A stretch of 64,000 nt of DNA from Desulfovibrionaceae bacterium (GTDB taxonomy: Bacteria; Desulfobacterota; Desulfovibrionia; Desulfovibrionales; Desulfovibrionaceae), in the NCBI GenBank assembly GCA_009773665.1, contig WSYE01000007.1, positions 1 through 64,000 on the forward strand. The letters run 5' to 3'. The position numbers and the translations under genes were made by a program. Under the pieces are notes generated by a model that was given only the letters and a program-made list of their open reading frames with translations, searched no databases and was not told the origin of the DNA. Below, piece by piece: positions 25,743-33,490 of the stretch (within the stretch, counting starts at the first letter, position 1; every line of letters starts with the position of its first letter).

Positions 25743-27178
25743 GTGAGCAGCCTCAAGGCGTACTTGTTGGTGAGGATGGCCTGGAACGCGGCCACGGCCT
25801 TGAAGCACTCCTTCAGGCGGGAGCGCTCCAGGCGCGACATCCGGTCAGGATAGATAGAGCTGTCCGGCTCGCGCCCCTGGGCCATGGCCTGGGCCTGGAA
25901 GCGCAGGCGAAGCTCCTGCATGAAAGCCAGGGCCTGAGCCAGGTCGGAGGCCGTGTCGCCGGTTATCACCCCGGCCTCGGCGGCTCCCTCAAGGCGCGAG
26001 GCCGTGTCCAGCCGGGAGGCTCCCACTGTGGCGGCCACGTTCGGGTCCAGGGCCAACACCCGCGCCCCCTGGGTCAGCGGGAACACGCCCCCGCGCTTAA
26101 GATCCAGCCCGCCGCGCCCAGGCCCGGTCCTCTCCGTGACCAGCGCCCCGAACACCGACAGGGGCGGCTCGAAGCGCACGGCCTCGCGGGCCATGTAGCG
26201 CAGCGCGCGCGGATTCTCGTGTACGGTCTGGAGCAGCGAGGCGCGCAGCTTCCCGGTCAGCACCGGGTCGCCAAACACGTGGCGCGCATCCGCCAGGAGC
26301 GACAGGGCCAGTACCGCATCCGGCCCGAGGTCCCGCCCCAGTGCTTCCAGATGCTCATTCCAGGCCACTGTGGTCATGCGCCAGGCCGCGTGGTCCGCCG
26401 TCACCCCATGGGGGCACGGCGGCAAGCCCGCCTGATTCAGGATGTCCATGAGCCGCGCGGCGAAGCCTTCGGCCAGGGCCGTGTCCGCGCCCTCGCCCAG
26501 CACCAGGGCGTTGTCCTGGTCCGTGGCCAGGAACTGTTCGCGCCTGCCTTCGCTTCCCAGCACCACCAGGGCCAGGGGGCCGGGGTCGGCCCCGCCAGCC
26601 AGGGCGAGTTCGGCTGCGCGGCAGAAGAGCTGGTCGCGCACGGCGGCGGCCAGCGCCCCGGCGCGCGACACGTCCGCGCCCTGGCGCAGCCATAGCGGCA
26701 GAATCTCGGACAATCCGGCGTAGGCCGTTGCCAGGGCCGGGCCGTCCCCAGCCTGGACGATGGCCGCCGACAGGGCCACCGGGCTCTCCAGGCGCGCGGC
26801 CATAAGGTCGCGCTCGTCCAGCATGGCGAGCACCAGCCCGGATTCGCCTGTCACGGCCAGACGACGGATTCCGTGCCGGATCATGGCCAGGAAGGCCTCG
26901 GCCACCAGATCACCCTGCCCGATGGTCACCACGCCACGGGTCATGACCTGCGAAACCGGACCGGACAGATCATGCCCGTCGGCCACGGCCCAGGAGATGT
27001 CGCGCTCGGTGAGGATGCCTTCAACGGCCTGGGCCGAGCCAATCAGGCAGGCCGTGGCGCGGGCGGCGCGCATGGCGCGCGCCGCCTCCACCACGGATGT
27101 CTCGCCGGTCACGAACACGGGAGCCTTGAGGGTGAGGCTGCCCGTGGTCAGCCCCAGAAAGCCTTCGCTGTCGTTCAT
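25739..27178 (-). CDS. CBS-pair / DUF294 nucleotidyltransferase, catalytic motif intact
   Basis: 479 aa. An N-terminal CBS pair (about 15-135: [53 protein letters not shown]) is followed by a GlnD-like nucleotidyltransferase domain with [10 protein letters not shown]...TDQDNALV, the GS...DxD metal-binding signature, and a helical DUF294 C-terminal domain. GlnD-like enzymes transfer a nucleotide to a protein or small molecule; the target here is unknown. It overlaps actP by 4 bases upstream and its degenerate paralogue by 4 downstream, so all three are translationally coupled. The context suggests post-translational control of acetate uptake or activation in response to adenylate energy charge. 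Confidence 0.85.
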   Translation of the reverse strand: MNDSEGFLGLTTGSLTLKAPVFVTGETSVVEAARAMRAARATACLIGSAQAVEGILTERDISWAVADGHDLSGPVSQVMTRGVVTIGQGDLVAEAFLAMIRHGIRRLAVTGESGLVLAMLDERDLMAARLESPVALSAAIVQAGDGPALATAYAGLSEILPLWLRQGADVSRAGALAAAVRDQLFCRAAELALAGGADPGPLALVVLGSEGRREQFLATDQDNALVLGEGADTALAEGFAARLMDILNQAGLPPCPHGVTADHAAWRMTTVAWNEHLEALGRDLGPDAVLALSLLADARHVFGDPVLTGKLRASLLQTVHENPRALRYMAREAVRFEPPLSVFGALVTERTGPGRGGLDLKRGGVFPLTQGARVLALDPNVAATVGASRLDTASRLEGAAEAGVITGDTASDLAQALAFMQELRLRFQAQAMAQGREPDSSIYPDRMSRLERSRLKECFKAVAAFQAILTNKYALRLLT

Positions 27179-28722
27179 TCCACGCCCACGCCCAGGTAGT
27201 TACGGATCTTCTGGTCCTCGTAGCGGGCGCTGGCGTCGGCGTCAGGAGCGAGAACGGAGCCCAGCCAACCGGCGAAGAAGGCGGCGGGCATGGAGATGAG
27301 CGCCGGGTTCTTCCAGGGGAAGATGGCCGCCTTGAAGCCCAGCACGTCCACCCACACGGTGGGCGAGATGAGGATCAGGCCCACAGCCAGCACCGAGCCG
27401 GTGGCGATGGCGGCGGTCGCGCCAGCCGTGGACATGCCGCGCCACAGGATGGACATGAGCAGCGCCGGGAAGTTGCCGCTGGCCGCGATGGCAAAGGCCA
27501 GGCCCACCATGAAGGCCACGTTCTGGCCCTTGAAGGCCAGACCCAGCCCCATGGCCACCAGCCCCAGCACCATGGTGGCCCGCTTGGCCATCTTCACTTC
27601 CTCTTCCTCGGTGGTTTTGCCGGACCGGAACACGTTCACGTACAGGTCGTGCGAGAAGGTGGCCGCGCCCGCCAGGGTCAGGCCCGCCACCACGGCCAGG
27701 ATGGTGGCGAAGGCCACCGCCGCGATGAAGCCCAGGAACATGGTGCCGCCGGTGACTTCGGCCAGCAGAAGCGCGGACATGTTGCCGCCCTTGTCGAAGT
27801 GCGTGATGACGTCCTGGCCCACCAGCACCATGGCCCCGAAGCCGATGATGAAGGTCAGGATGTAGAAGTAGGAGATGAAGCCCGTGGCGTAGAACACGCT
27901 TTTGCGGGCCTGCTCGGCGTCGGGCACGGTGTAGAAGCGCATGAGGATATGGGGCAGCCCGGCGGTTCCGAACATCAGCGCGATGCCGAGCGACAGGGCG
28001 TCCCAGGGGTTGGAAACCAGCCCGCCCGGCTCCAGCACCTTCTGGCCGTACTTGGCGGCGGCGGCGGAGAACAGGTCAGCCGGGTTGAAGTTGAACTTGG
28101 CCATGACCATGAACACCATCACCGACGCGCCGCCCAGGAGCAGCACGGCTTTGATGATCTGCACCCAGGTGGTGGCCAGCATGCCGCCGAACAGCACGTA
28201 CATGATCATCACCACACCCACGATGCCCACGGCCAGTTCGTAGGGCAGGCCGAACATAAGGTTGACCAGTGAGCCCGCGCCCACCATCTGGGCGATCAGG
28301 TAGAAGCACACGGTCATGAGCGAGCCGCAGGAGGCCGCAATGCGGATGGGCTTCTGCTTCAGGCGGTAGGCCACCACGTCGGCGAAGGTGTACTTGCCGA
28401 GGTTGCGCAGCGGCTCCGCGATCAGGAACATGATGAGCGGCCAGCCAACCAAAAAGCCGATGGAGTAGATCAGGCCGTCGTAGCCCTTGAGGGCCACAAG
28501 GCCCGCGATGCCCAGGAACGAGGCGGCGGACATGTAGTCGCCCGCCAGGGCCAGGCCGTTCTGGAAGCCGGTGACCGAGCGCCCGGCGGCGTAGAAGTCG
28601 GAGGCGGTTTTGGATTTCTTGGCCGCGAAGTAGGTGATGACCAGCGTGAACGCCACGAACACGAAGAAGAAGGCGATGGACATGGCGTTGGGCTGTCCGA
28701 TGGTGGAAGTGAAATTGTTCAT
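27175..28722 (-). CDS. actP: Cation/acetate symporter
   Basis: 515 aa sodium:solute symporter with about 13 membrane segments. Recognisable ActP segments are [20 protein letters not shown] near the N-terminus, [20 protein letters not shown] and [12 protein letters not shown] in the middle. It takes up acetate (and possibly other short carboxylates or glyoxylate) with Na+ or H+ across the inner membrane. It lies 5 bases after the DUF485 gene and overlaps the nucleotidyltransferase gene by 4, fixing it in the acetate operon with acs. Confidence 0.96.
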   Translation of the reverse strand: MNNFTSTIGQPNAMSIAFFFVFVAFTLVITYFAAKKSKTASDFYAAGRSVTGFQNGLALAGDYMSAASFLGIAGLVALKGYDGLIYSIGFLVGWPLIMFLIAEPLRNLGKYTFADVVAYRLKQKPIRIAASCGSLMTVCFYLIAQMVGAGSLVNLMFGLPYELAVGIVGVVMIMYVLFGGMLATTWVQIIKAVLLLGGASVMVFMVMAKFNFNPADLFSAAAAKYGQKVLEPGGLVSNPWDALSLGIALMFGTAGLPHILMRFYTVPDAEQARKSVFYATGFISYFYILTFIIGFGAMVLVGQDVITHFDKGGNMSALLLAEVTGGTMFLGFIAAVAFATILAVVAGLTLAGAATFSHDLYVNVFRSGKTTEEEEVKMAKRATMVLGLVAMGLGLAFKGQNVAFMVGLAFAIAASGNFPALLMSILWRGMSTAGATAAIATGSVLAVGLILISPTVWVDVLGFKAAIFPWKNPALISMPAAFFAGWLGSVLAPDADASARYEDQKIRNYLGVGVE

Positions 28723-28727
28723 GCTGT

Positions 28728-29021
28728 CTACCTCTTCATCTTGTCGATGATGTCGTTCACGGTGCGGTCGTAGGTGGTGTTGGCCCAGCGGACGTAGAGC
28801 CCGGTGAGCGCGCAGGCCGAGAGAATGACAGCGAGGCCCACGGGGATGCCCAGAGTCATATGTTCACCGATCTTCTGGGCCAGCACGTCCCGGTTGAAGG
28901 CCAGGAGCAGGATGAAGCCGAAGTAGATTATCAGCATGAGTGCGGTCATGGACAAGGAGACGGACCACTTCTTGCGGACGAGGCCTTTGAAGGCTTCCTG
29001 GTCGATTTTGCCGTGATGCAT
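28728..29021 (-). CDS. DUF485 membrane protein (YjcH-like)
   Basis: 97 aa from the ATG at 29021, which has GGGAGG at a proper distance; the frame runs further back to 29075 but without a ribosome-binding site. Two membrane segments (about 25-47 and 58-80) flank a short loop, with [20 protein letters not shown] and the tail [17 protein letters not shown], as in YjcH/DUF485 proteins. These are almost always paired with actP and may stabilise or modulate the symporter. It is the first gene of the acetate operon. Confidence 0.92.
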   Translation of the reverse strand: MHHGKIDQEAFKGLVRKKWSVSLSMTALMLIIYFGFILLLAFNRDVLAQKIGEHMTLGIPVGLAVILSACALTGLYVRWANTTYDRTVNDIIDKMKR

Positions 29022-29175
29022 GGTGAGGACCTCCCGGTTCGGGTTTCGCAGAAGGCGGCGGTGCGCGGTTGCCACCTTCCGCGATTCTTCAGTAAACCAG
29101 GAATCAAGAAAAAAAAGGTGTGTTTCGGCGAGCGGATGGGAAGCGGCGCATGATCGGTGAGCGGTTTTGCGGCTT

Positions 29176-29231
29176 GCCGTTCACCGGGGGCCAACGGGAG
29201 GCCAACGGAGGGTTGCCGCGCCGTTCACCGG
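29176..29231. promoter_or_regulatory. Direct-repeat region upstream of the acetate operon
   Basis: GCCGTTCACCGG occurs twice (29176-29187 and 29220-29231), 44 bases apart, and between them GGCCAACGG occurs twice (29189-29197 and 29200-29208), 11 bases apart, one helical turn. They lie about 155-210 bases before the DUF485 start, a plausible place for an activator of the operon. The rest of 29022-29342 shows no gene and no confident -24/-12 or -35/-10 promoter. Confidence 0.4.
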
Positions 29232-29342
29232 TGGGTTGGGGCCGTTTGGCGGGATTTGGGGTCGATGAGGGGGGTAAGGAAAGGAACGCGTGCTCAAGCG
29301 TGCGAACTGGCCGGACCGTTAAGACTGGCCCTGCCGCCGCGC

Positions 29343-29696
29343 TCAATCGAATAAAACGATCACAACCATAACCACAAACAGCGCCGCGAGGAGAATCGAT
29401 ACTTCGAGAACCCCTTGAAAGAGAATACCCTTCGCGAACTGGCCAAGCCATTCCAAGAACGTCTCGTCGGGCAGGGAAGACTGTTCAGGTTGTCCGGGAA
29501 CCGGCGTGGGAAGAGGAGCTGACTGCTCACGGAAGACGCTCTCCGGCGGTTCCCGAAGAACCTCTTCCATGGCGGAGGGGCTTTTGTCCTTGGGGGGCTG
29601 GTAGGGCCTGGGCTTGAAGAACAGGAAGAGCGCCGCCAGCGGGACAAGCCCGACTGCGAACAGGCCAAGTATGGTCCAGAAGGAGTCATCAATCAT
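29343..29696 (-). CDS. Hypothetical two-helix membrane protein
   Basis: 117 aa, unrecognised. A membrane segment at about 7-27 (TILGLFAVGLVPLAALFLFF) is followed by a Pro/Ser/Glu-rich hydrophilic stretch (28-75) and a second membrane segment at about 93-115 ending at the C-terminus (LLAALFVVMVVIVLFD). GGAGC precedes the ATG. It lies between the acetate operon and the low-GC island and has no visible operon partner. Confidence 0.6.
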   Translation of the reverse strand: MIDDSFWTILGLFAVGLVPLAALFLFFKPRPYQPPKDKSPSAMEEVLREPPESVFREQSAPLPTPVPGQPEQSSLPDETFLEWLGQFAKGILFQGVLEVSILLAALFVVMVVIVLFD

Positions 29697-29898
29697 GGGA
29701 ACGTGCTCCAGGCCCGGCCCCTCTCACGCCAGCCCAAGTTCGAGCCTAGCATATTTGTGGCAATATTTAAAGTACGCTCGGCGCGTCGTATCCTGCAGAA
29801 TTGTCCTCGCGGGCCACGGACATGCCTTGCTGACGCACTCCCCATAGCCTTTCAATTACATTATTGACCAAAGAATATTATCTCTATATTCCTCGCTC

Positions 29899-30075
29899 AT
29901 GCTTTCGTTTCTGAAAAAGCTGGACGACATGGCTGGAGCTTCGGTGGAGGACAGCAGTTGCGTCCTTCTGGCGGGCTTGAAGACTTTTTTCCTCGTCATC
30001 TTCTACCTCCATATTATTCACCTTTTATCCTGGTCGGCGCTCTTTCCGCTCTACCGATTGATCACCCAGGGGTAA
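29899..30075 (+). CDS. Small hydrophobic protein, 58 aa
   Basis: A short frame MLSFLKKLDDMAGASVEDSS... with a membrane-type stretch (about 25-47, FFLVIFYLHIIHLLSWSALF) and C-terminus YRLITQG. No clear ribosome-binding site is seen, and the upstream bases are AT-rich (TTGACC...TATATT could be a promoter). It ends 4 bases before the next small gene. Family unknown; being paired with a similar-sized neighbour is the main support. Confidence 0.42.
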   Translation: MLSFLKKLDDMAGASVEDSSCVLLAGLKTFFLVIFYLHIIHLLSWSALFPLYRLITQG

Positions 30076-30079
30076 CGCC

Positions 30080-30256
30080 ATGATGAGAGCTTTGGCCTAC
30101 TTTGAAGGCGCGTGGGGCGACAAACCGGTGCTGATTCAATGGGTGAGGGCCTATTTCACCCTGGCTTTCTTGAACTTGATGAACCTTGTTGAAAGACAAA
30201 CCTTTCCTGAGATCGGCAGGGCAATGGCATCAACCCTCGCTTGGATTGTTCAATAA
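30080..30256 (+). CDS. Small protein, 58 aa, coupled to the preceding one
   Basis: MMRALAYFEGAWGDKPVLIQ... followed by a hydrophobic helix (about 21-38, WVRAYFTLAFLNLMNL) and a terminal segment ASTLAWIVQ. AGGGG lies 8 bases before the ATG and inside the previous gene's last codons, suggesting translational coupling. The composition is more AT-rich than the surroundings. It resembles no family I know; small membrane-active or phage-derived proteins are possible. Confidence 0.45.
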   Translation: MMRALAYFEGAWGDKPVLIQWVRAYFTLAFLNLMNLVERQTFPEIGRAMASTLAWIVQ

Positions 30257-30302
30257 CGACGGGGGCTGCCGAACGCGCGCCCCCGCCAGTCTCAAGACGC
30301 GG

Positions 30303-30830
30303 CTACTTTGTCAGATTTTTCCATCCTTTTTGTATAAGAGAACCACCCCCCTTCAGCATCGGGGGAACAGGGATCAACTCCGTAAGGAACTTATCCGTGG
30401 CATGCTTTGACGCTTCGAGGTCCTCATGGGGTACGGTTTCTCCCTCCCAACGTTTTCTGGCAATTTCTTTGCTTCGTTCATAGGCCTCCCTCCCAGAATC
30501 CCAGCCAGGAGGGAAAGCCTCTCCAAACTGCCTGCCCGCTCTCTCGGCATGCGTCATCCCGTCATACGGTTTGGGGCCATCCTTGGGCTTGGACATGAAC
30601 CCATCAACAAACTGACCGACCATCGTGTCAGACTTTTCCCTTCCTGTTTCAGACTGTCTGTTGTTCCCTCCAGCTTCTCCACCATCTGTCGAGACATTCA
30701 GAAGCTGCCCTCCTTTGAGATCGGGGTATCCCTGCTCACTGATTTCATGTCCTGCCTGCATAAACTTGAACCTCTCGTGGTCGGTCCACGAATACTCCTC
30801 AAAATTCGGATCGCCAAAACGTTCGCTCAT
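30303..30830 (-). CDS. Hypothetical hydrophilic protein, 175 aa
   Basis: The start at 30830 is set by a strong AAGGAGG six bases upstream, inside a longer open frame. The protein is hydrophilic and acidic/aromatic at the N-terminus (MSERFGDPNFEEYSWTDHER), has a Gly/Asn/Ser-rich middle, then KPYDGMTHAERAGRQFGEAF and YERSKEIARKRWEGE, and ends with a short amphipathic or hydrophobic tail (LTELIPVPPMLKGGGSLIQK). There is no signal peptide and no known motif. It is convergent with the two small genes at 29899-30256 in the same AT-richer island, and has a perfect palindrome about 100 bases upstream. Confidence 0.6.
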   Translation of the reverse strand: MSERFGDPNFEEYSWTDHERFKFMQAGHEISEQGYPDLKGGQLLNVSTDGGEAGGNNRQSETGREKSDTMVGQFVDGFMSKPKDGPKPYDGMTHAERAGRQFGEAFPPGWDSGREAYERSKEIARKRWEGETVPHEDLEASKHATDKFLTELIPVPPMLKGGGSLIQKGWKNLTK

Positions 30831-30926
30831 GGTTTCCTCCTTGAGCATGTTGCACTGTTCTTCGCCCTTCCCTGCCTGAGGGAAGTTGGTCCCCTGCCGA
30901 TCCGGTTCTTCAGTGGCCCACAGGAC

Positions 30927-30942
30927 ACGACTCGCGAGTCGT
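30927..30942. promoter_or_regulatory. Perfect 16-bp palindrome upstream of the 175-aa gene
   Basis: ACGACTCG/CGAGTCGT is an uninterrupted perfect dyad 97 bases before the start of the gene at 30830. It looks like an operator for a dimeric regulator; no regulator is assigned. Confidence 0.4.
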
Positions 30943-31001
30943 TGAGCATGCGTCCTTGCCGGATTGACAGGGGATTCTATGCAGGAGGAAACAATTGTCA
31001 C

Positions 31002-31021
31002 CCCACATAGCGCTATGTGGG
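31002..31021. terminator. Perfect 20-bp dyad after the EamA gene
   Basis: CCCACATAGC/GCTATGTGGG is a perfect palindrome located 9 bases past the stop of the minus-strand EamA gene. There is no U tract and no unpaired loop, so it may be an operator rather than a terminator. Confidence 0.35.
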
Positions 31022-31029
31022 AAATTCGT

Positions 31030-31980
31030 TCAACTCTTCTTACCGGCAGCCAGCCAGATGCCCGCCCCTACGGCCAGGCATCCCAGGCCCTGGCCGGACG
31101 TGGGTGAAGCGCCCAGCAGCGCCCAGCTGGCCAGCACGGCACTTACCGGCATGAGCCCGGTGATGGCCGCCGCCTGGCTGGCCCGCACAGCCCCGACGCC
31201 GCGAAACCACAGCACGTAGCCGCCAGCAGTCACCAGCACGCCCAGCGCCCCCACGGCCAGCCAAGCCCCGACAGAGGCATCGCCCAAGCCCACATCCGCC
31301 CCCTGGATGAGCGCCGCCGGAAGCGCCAGCGCGAACCCGATCCAGGTCACACGTTTGGCCGCGCCCATGGGGGTCAGCCACGTCGGCAGCCAGCGAAGCG
31401 CCAGCAGGAACACGGCCTCGCCGCACACTGCGGCCAGCAGCAGCGCGTCGCCCGCGCCCGGCGTCCAGGCCAGCCCCTCCACGCCGCGCGCGGCCAGCAC
31501 TCCGGCCACGGTAAGGACGATGCCCGCAAGCACCCGCAGCGAGGGCCGCTCCCCGAAGAGCACCACGCCAAGCCCGGCCATCACGGCAGGCGTGGCGCTG
31601 GTGAACACCCCTGCGGCTACGGGGCCGCTTTCGCGCATGCCCAGCCACAGCCCCACGTTGAAGACAAGCACGCCGCACAGGGCCTGGAGTGTCAGCACGG
31701 CCCAGTCTTTGGGCGAGAGCGTGCCCGCCTCGCCACCTCGGCCACTGAAAATCCACAGGGCGAGCCCGGCCAAAGCCAGGCGCACGGCCAGCGCCGGAAA
31801 CAGCGGAATCCCGGCCAGGGCGATCTCCCCAAGCGGAGCCGTGGCCCCCACCAGCAGCATGGCCATTGCCATATCGCTCAGGGCGCGCAGCACGCCGGGG
31901 CGGGGCGAGATAGTATCGAAATCAACAGGGGTGTCTTCGGTGAGAGCGCCTTTCGGCAGCGCGGCAGTCTTGTCGTGCAT
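31030..31980 (-). CDS. EamA/DMT-family transporter
   Basis: 316 aa from the ATG at 31980 (GGAGG nine bases upstream); an in-frame extension to 32871 only runs through the antisense of the AraC gene. Ten membrane helices in two EamA repeats are visible, e.g. AVRLALAGLALWIFSGRGGE, FNVGLWLGMRESGPVAAGVF, then FTSATPAVMAGLGVVLF and a matching second half ending GQGLGCLAVGAGIWLAAG. Such transporters export amino acids or metabolites. The AraC regulator gene ends 50 bases upstream on the same strand, so it may control this exporter. Confidence 0.9.
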   Translation of the reverse strand: MHDKTAALPKGALTEDTPVDFDTISPRPGVLRALSDMAMAMLLVGATAPLGEIALAGIPLFPALAVRLALAGLALWIFSGRGGEAGTLSPKDWAVLTLQALCGVLVFNVGLWLGMRESGPVAAGVFTSATPAVMAGLGVVLFGERPSLRVLAGIVLTVAGVLAARGVEGLAWTPGAGDALLLAAVCGEAVFLLALRWLPTWLTPMGAAKRVTWIGFALALPAALIQGADVGLGDASVGAWLAVGALGVLVTAGGYVLWFRGVGAVRASQAAAITGLMPVSAVLASWALLGASPTSGQGLGCLAVGAGIWLAAGKKS

Positions 31981-32030
31981 GAACGGATACCTCCGGCGTG
32001 GTGCCGGAGCCGTCCTGCCACCTTCCGGGA

Positions 32031-32855
32031 TCAGCGGTCTTGGACGATCTTGCCGTATGCGCCGGGGGTCAGCCCGGTGATGCGGCGGAAATGGCGGGTC
32101 AGGTGGCTCTGGTCGCAGAAGCCGGACTCCAGGGCCGCATCGGACACGCTGCGGCCAGACGCGATCAGGGCGCGGGCCGCCTCCACGCGCAGCATCACCT
32201 GATAGGCATGAGGGGCAAGGCCAACAAAGCGGCTGAACTGGCGGTTCAGGCGGAAACCCGAGAGGCCAGACGCCTGAGAGAGCTCCTCCAGGCTGACCGA
32301 GCTGGTTGCGCGCTCGCGCAGGTATTCGCGGGCGCGACTCACGGCGCGGGGTTCGTCCGCCATGCGGACCCTGGCCTTTCGTTCGGCGTGGCGCGATATC
32401 CAGGTGGACAGGATGGTGCTCAGGCGGCTCTGGCGCTCCAAAAGCGTGGTGCTCCCGGCCTCCAGGTCCAGGTGGAGCCTGCGCAGGGCCGAAGCGAGCT
32501 GCGCATCCTGAATGACGCCGCCGGGAAAGTCCGGGATCTTGACGCCCTGCCCGTCCAACTCCCCGGCCAAACGCTCCACCACCGGGGCGTCCAGGTAGAA
32601 CATGCGGTAGGCGAACCCCTGGGGCGACGCGGGGTGACCGTCGTGCACCTCGCCGGGGACCACCATGTTCACGGCCCCGGCAGCGGCCACGCAGTCGCGC
32701 CCGAGATAGCGGAAGCCCAGCGCCCCGGACTCGATGACGCCCACGGCGTAGCCCTCGTGGAAGTGGCGGGCGAAGCGCACGCCCACGTGCTCGGCGCGCA
32801 GGCACTCCACGCCGCCAAGCCCCTGGGGCTTCCAGATATTCACGCTGTTCTTCAT
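32031..32855 (-). CDS. AraC-family transcriptional regulator
   Basis: 274 aa. A cupin-like AraC ligand-binding domain (about 10-140; RHFHEGYAVGVIESGALGFR, VVPGEVHDGHPAS) is followed by a C-terminal double helix-turn-helix (about 170-270; SVSLEELSQASGLSGFRLNR, SVSDAALESGFCDQSHLTRH, FRRITGLTPGAYGK). The N-terminal pattern is that of AraC regulators governing LysE- or EamA-type exporters. It precedes the EamA gene by 50 bases on the same strand. Confidence 0.93.
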   Translation of the reverse strand: MKNSVNIWKPQGLGGVECLRAEHVGVRFARHFHEGYAVGVIESGALGFRYLGRDCVAAAGAVNMVVPGEVHDGHPASPQGFAYRMFYLDAPVVERLAGELDGQGVKIPDFPGGVIQDAQLASALRRLHLDLEAGSTTLLERQSRLSTILSTWISRHAERKARVRMADEPRAVSRAREYLRERATSSVSLEELSQASGLSGFRLNRQFSRFVGLAPHAYQVMLRVEAARALIASGRSVSDAALESGFCDQSHLTRHFRRITGLTPGAYGKIVQDR

Positions 32856-32947
32856 GAGTACTTTCTATCAATGGCCTGCGCGACAGTGTAGCTTCTCAAG
32901 ATACGCTCATGCAGTTTACCACCCTAAACCACCAGAACCATATAATT

Positions 32948-32977
32948 TTATGAAAAACATATTCATGTTTTTCATAA
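32948..32977 (-). repeat. Palindromic gene-end repeat, copy 2
   Basis: TTATGAAAAACAT / ATGTTTTTCATAA with a 4-base loop, and GTGTCGCG (reading minus) between it and the yciH stop codon 12 bases away. The flank on the far side (CCTAAACCACCAGAACCA on the plus strand) is also shared with copy 3, so the repeat unit is about 65 bases. Confidence 0.8.
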
Positions 32978-32989
32978 ACGCGACACGCA

Positions 32990-33355
32990 TCATCCGCCAG
33001 CCAGCTTGACCTTGTAGCCGAGCCTGGCAAGCTCCTGGGCCAGCGCCTCCCGGTGGTCGCCCTGAATCTCGATGACGCCGTCCTTCACTGCGCCCCCGGC
33101 GCCGCAGCGCTGCTTCAGCTGCTTGGCCAGCTTTTCCAGCGCATCTTCAGACAGGGGCAGGCCCGTGACAAGGCTCACGCCCTTGCCCTTGCGGCCCTTG
33201 GTCTGGCGGGAGATGCGCACGATCCCGTCGCCTTTCGGAGCCGTTTTCATCCTGGCGCAGACGCAGCCGGACACGGGCTTGCCACAGGCCGGGCACATCT
33301 TGCCCTGCTCCGAGGAGTAGACCAGACCGGAAAAATCGAGTCGTTGTGCTGCCAT
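32990..33355 (-). CDS. yciH: SUI1/eIF1-like translation factor (YciH)
   Basis: 121 aa from the ATG at 33355 (GAGAGA upstream). The N-terminal zinc-ribbon-like pair CPACGKPVSGCVC is followed by an SUI1 fold: RISRQTKGRKGKGVSLVTGL, KLAKQLKQRCGAGGAVKDGV, IEIQGDHREALAQEL, LGYKVKLAGG. Bacterial YciH resembles eIF1 and is proposed to monitor initiation fidelity or inhibit translation under stress. The stop is followed by copy 2 of the palindromic repeat. Its upstream neighbour on the strand is the beta-lactamase gene, separated by copy 3. Confidence 0.93.
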   Translation of the reverse strand: MAAQRLDFSGLVYSSEQGKMCPACGKPVSGCVCARMKTAPKGDGIVRISRQTKGRKGKGVSLVTGLPLSEDALEKLAKQLKQRCGAGGAVKDGVIEIQGDHREALAQELARLGYKVKLAGG

Positions 33356-33452
33356 GTGATCTCTCGCGCGTTGACGTCTTGTGACTAATACGGCGTTCTC
33401 AACAAGCGCTGAAACAATTTTTAAGCCTAAACCAAGAGAACCAATTATTTTA

Positions 33453-33483
33453 TTTTTGAAAAACATTTCATGTTTTTCAAAAA
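33453..33483 (-). repeat. Palindromic gene-end repeat, copy 3
   Basis: TTTTTGAAAAACAT / ATGTTTTTCAAAAA with a 3-base loop, 7 bases beyond the beta-lactamase stop, with GTGTCGCG between. The dyad arms differ from copies 1 and 2 by compensatory changes (TATGAAAA/TTTTCATA to TTTGAAAA/TTTTCAAA), which supports selection for pairing. Confidence 0.8.
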
Positions 33484-33490
33484 CGCGACA

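Noticed and set aside
29022-29342. A sigma-54 (-24/-12) promoter for the acetate operon
   Set aside because: No GG-N10-GC element with the right flanks was found on the minus strand.
31030-32871. A 613-aa fusion of the EamA gene with upstream sequence
   Set aside because: The N-terminal 297 residues are an out-of-frame reading of the AraC gene, low in complexity and Arg-rich.
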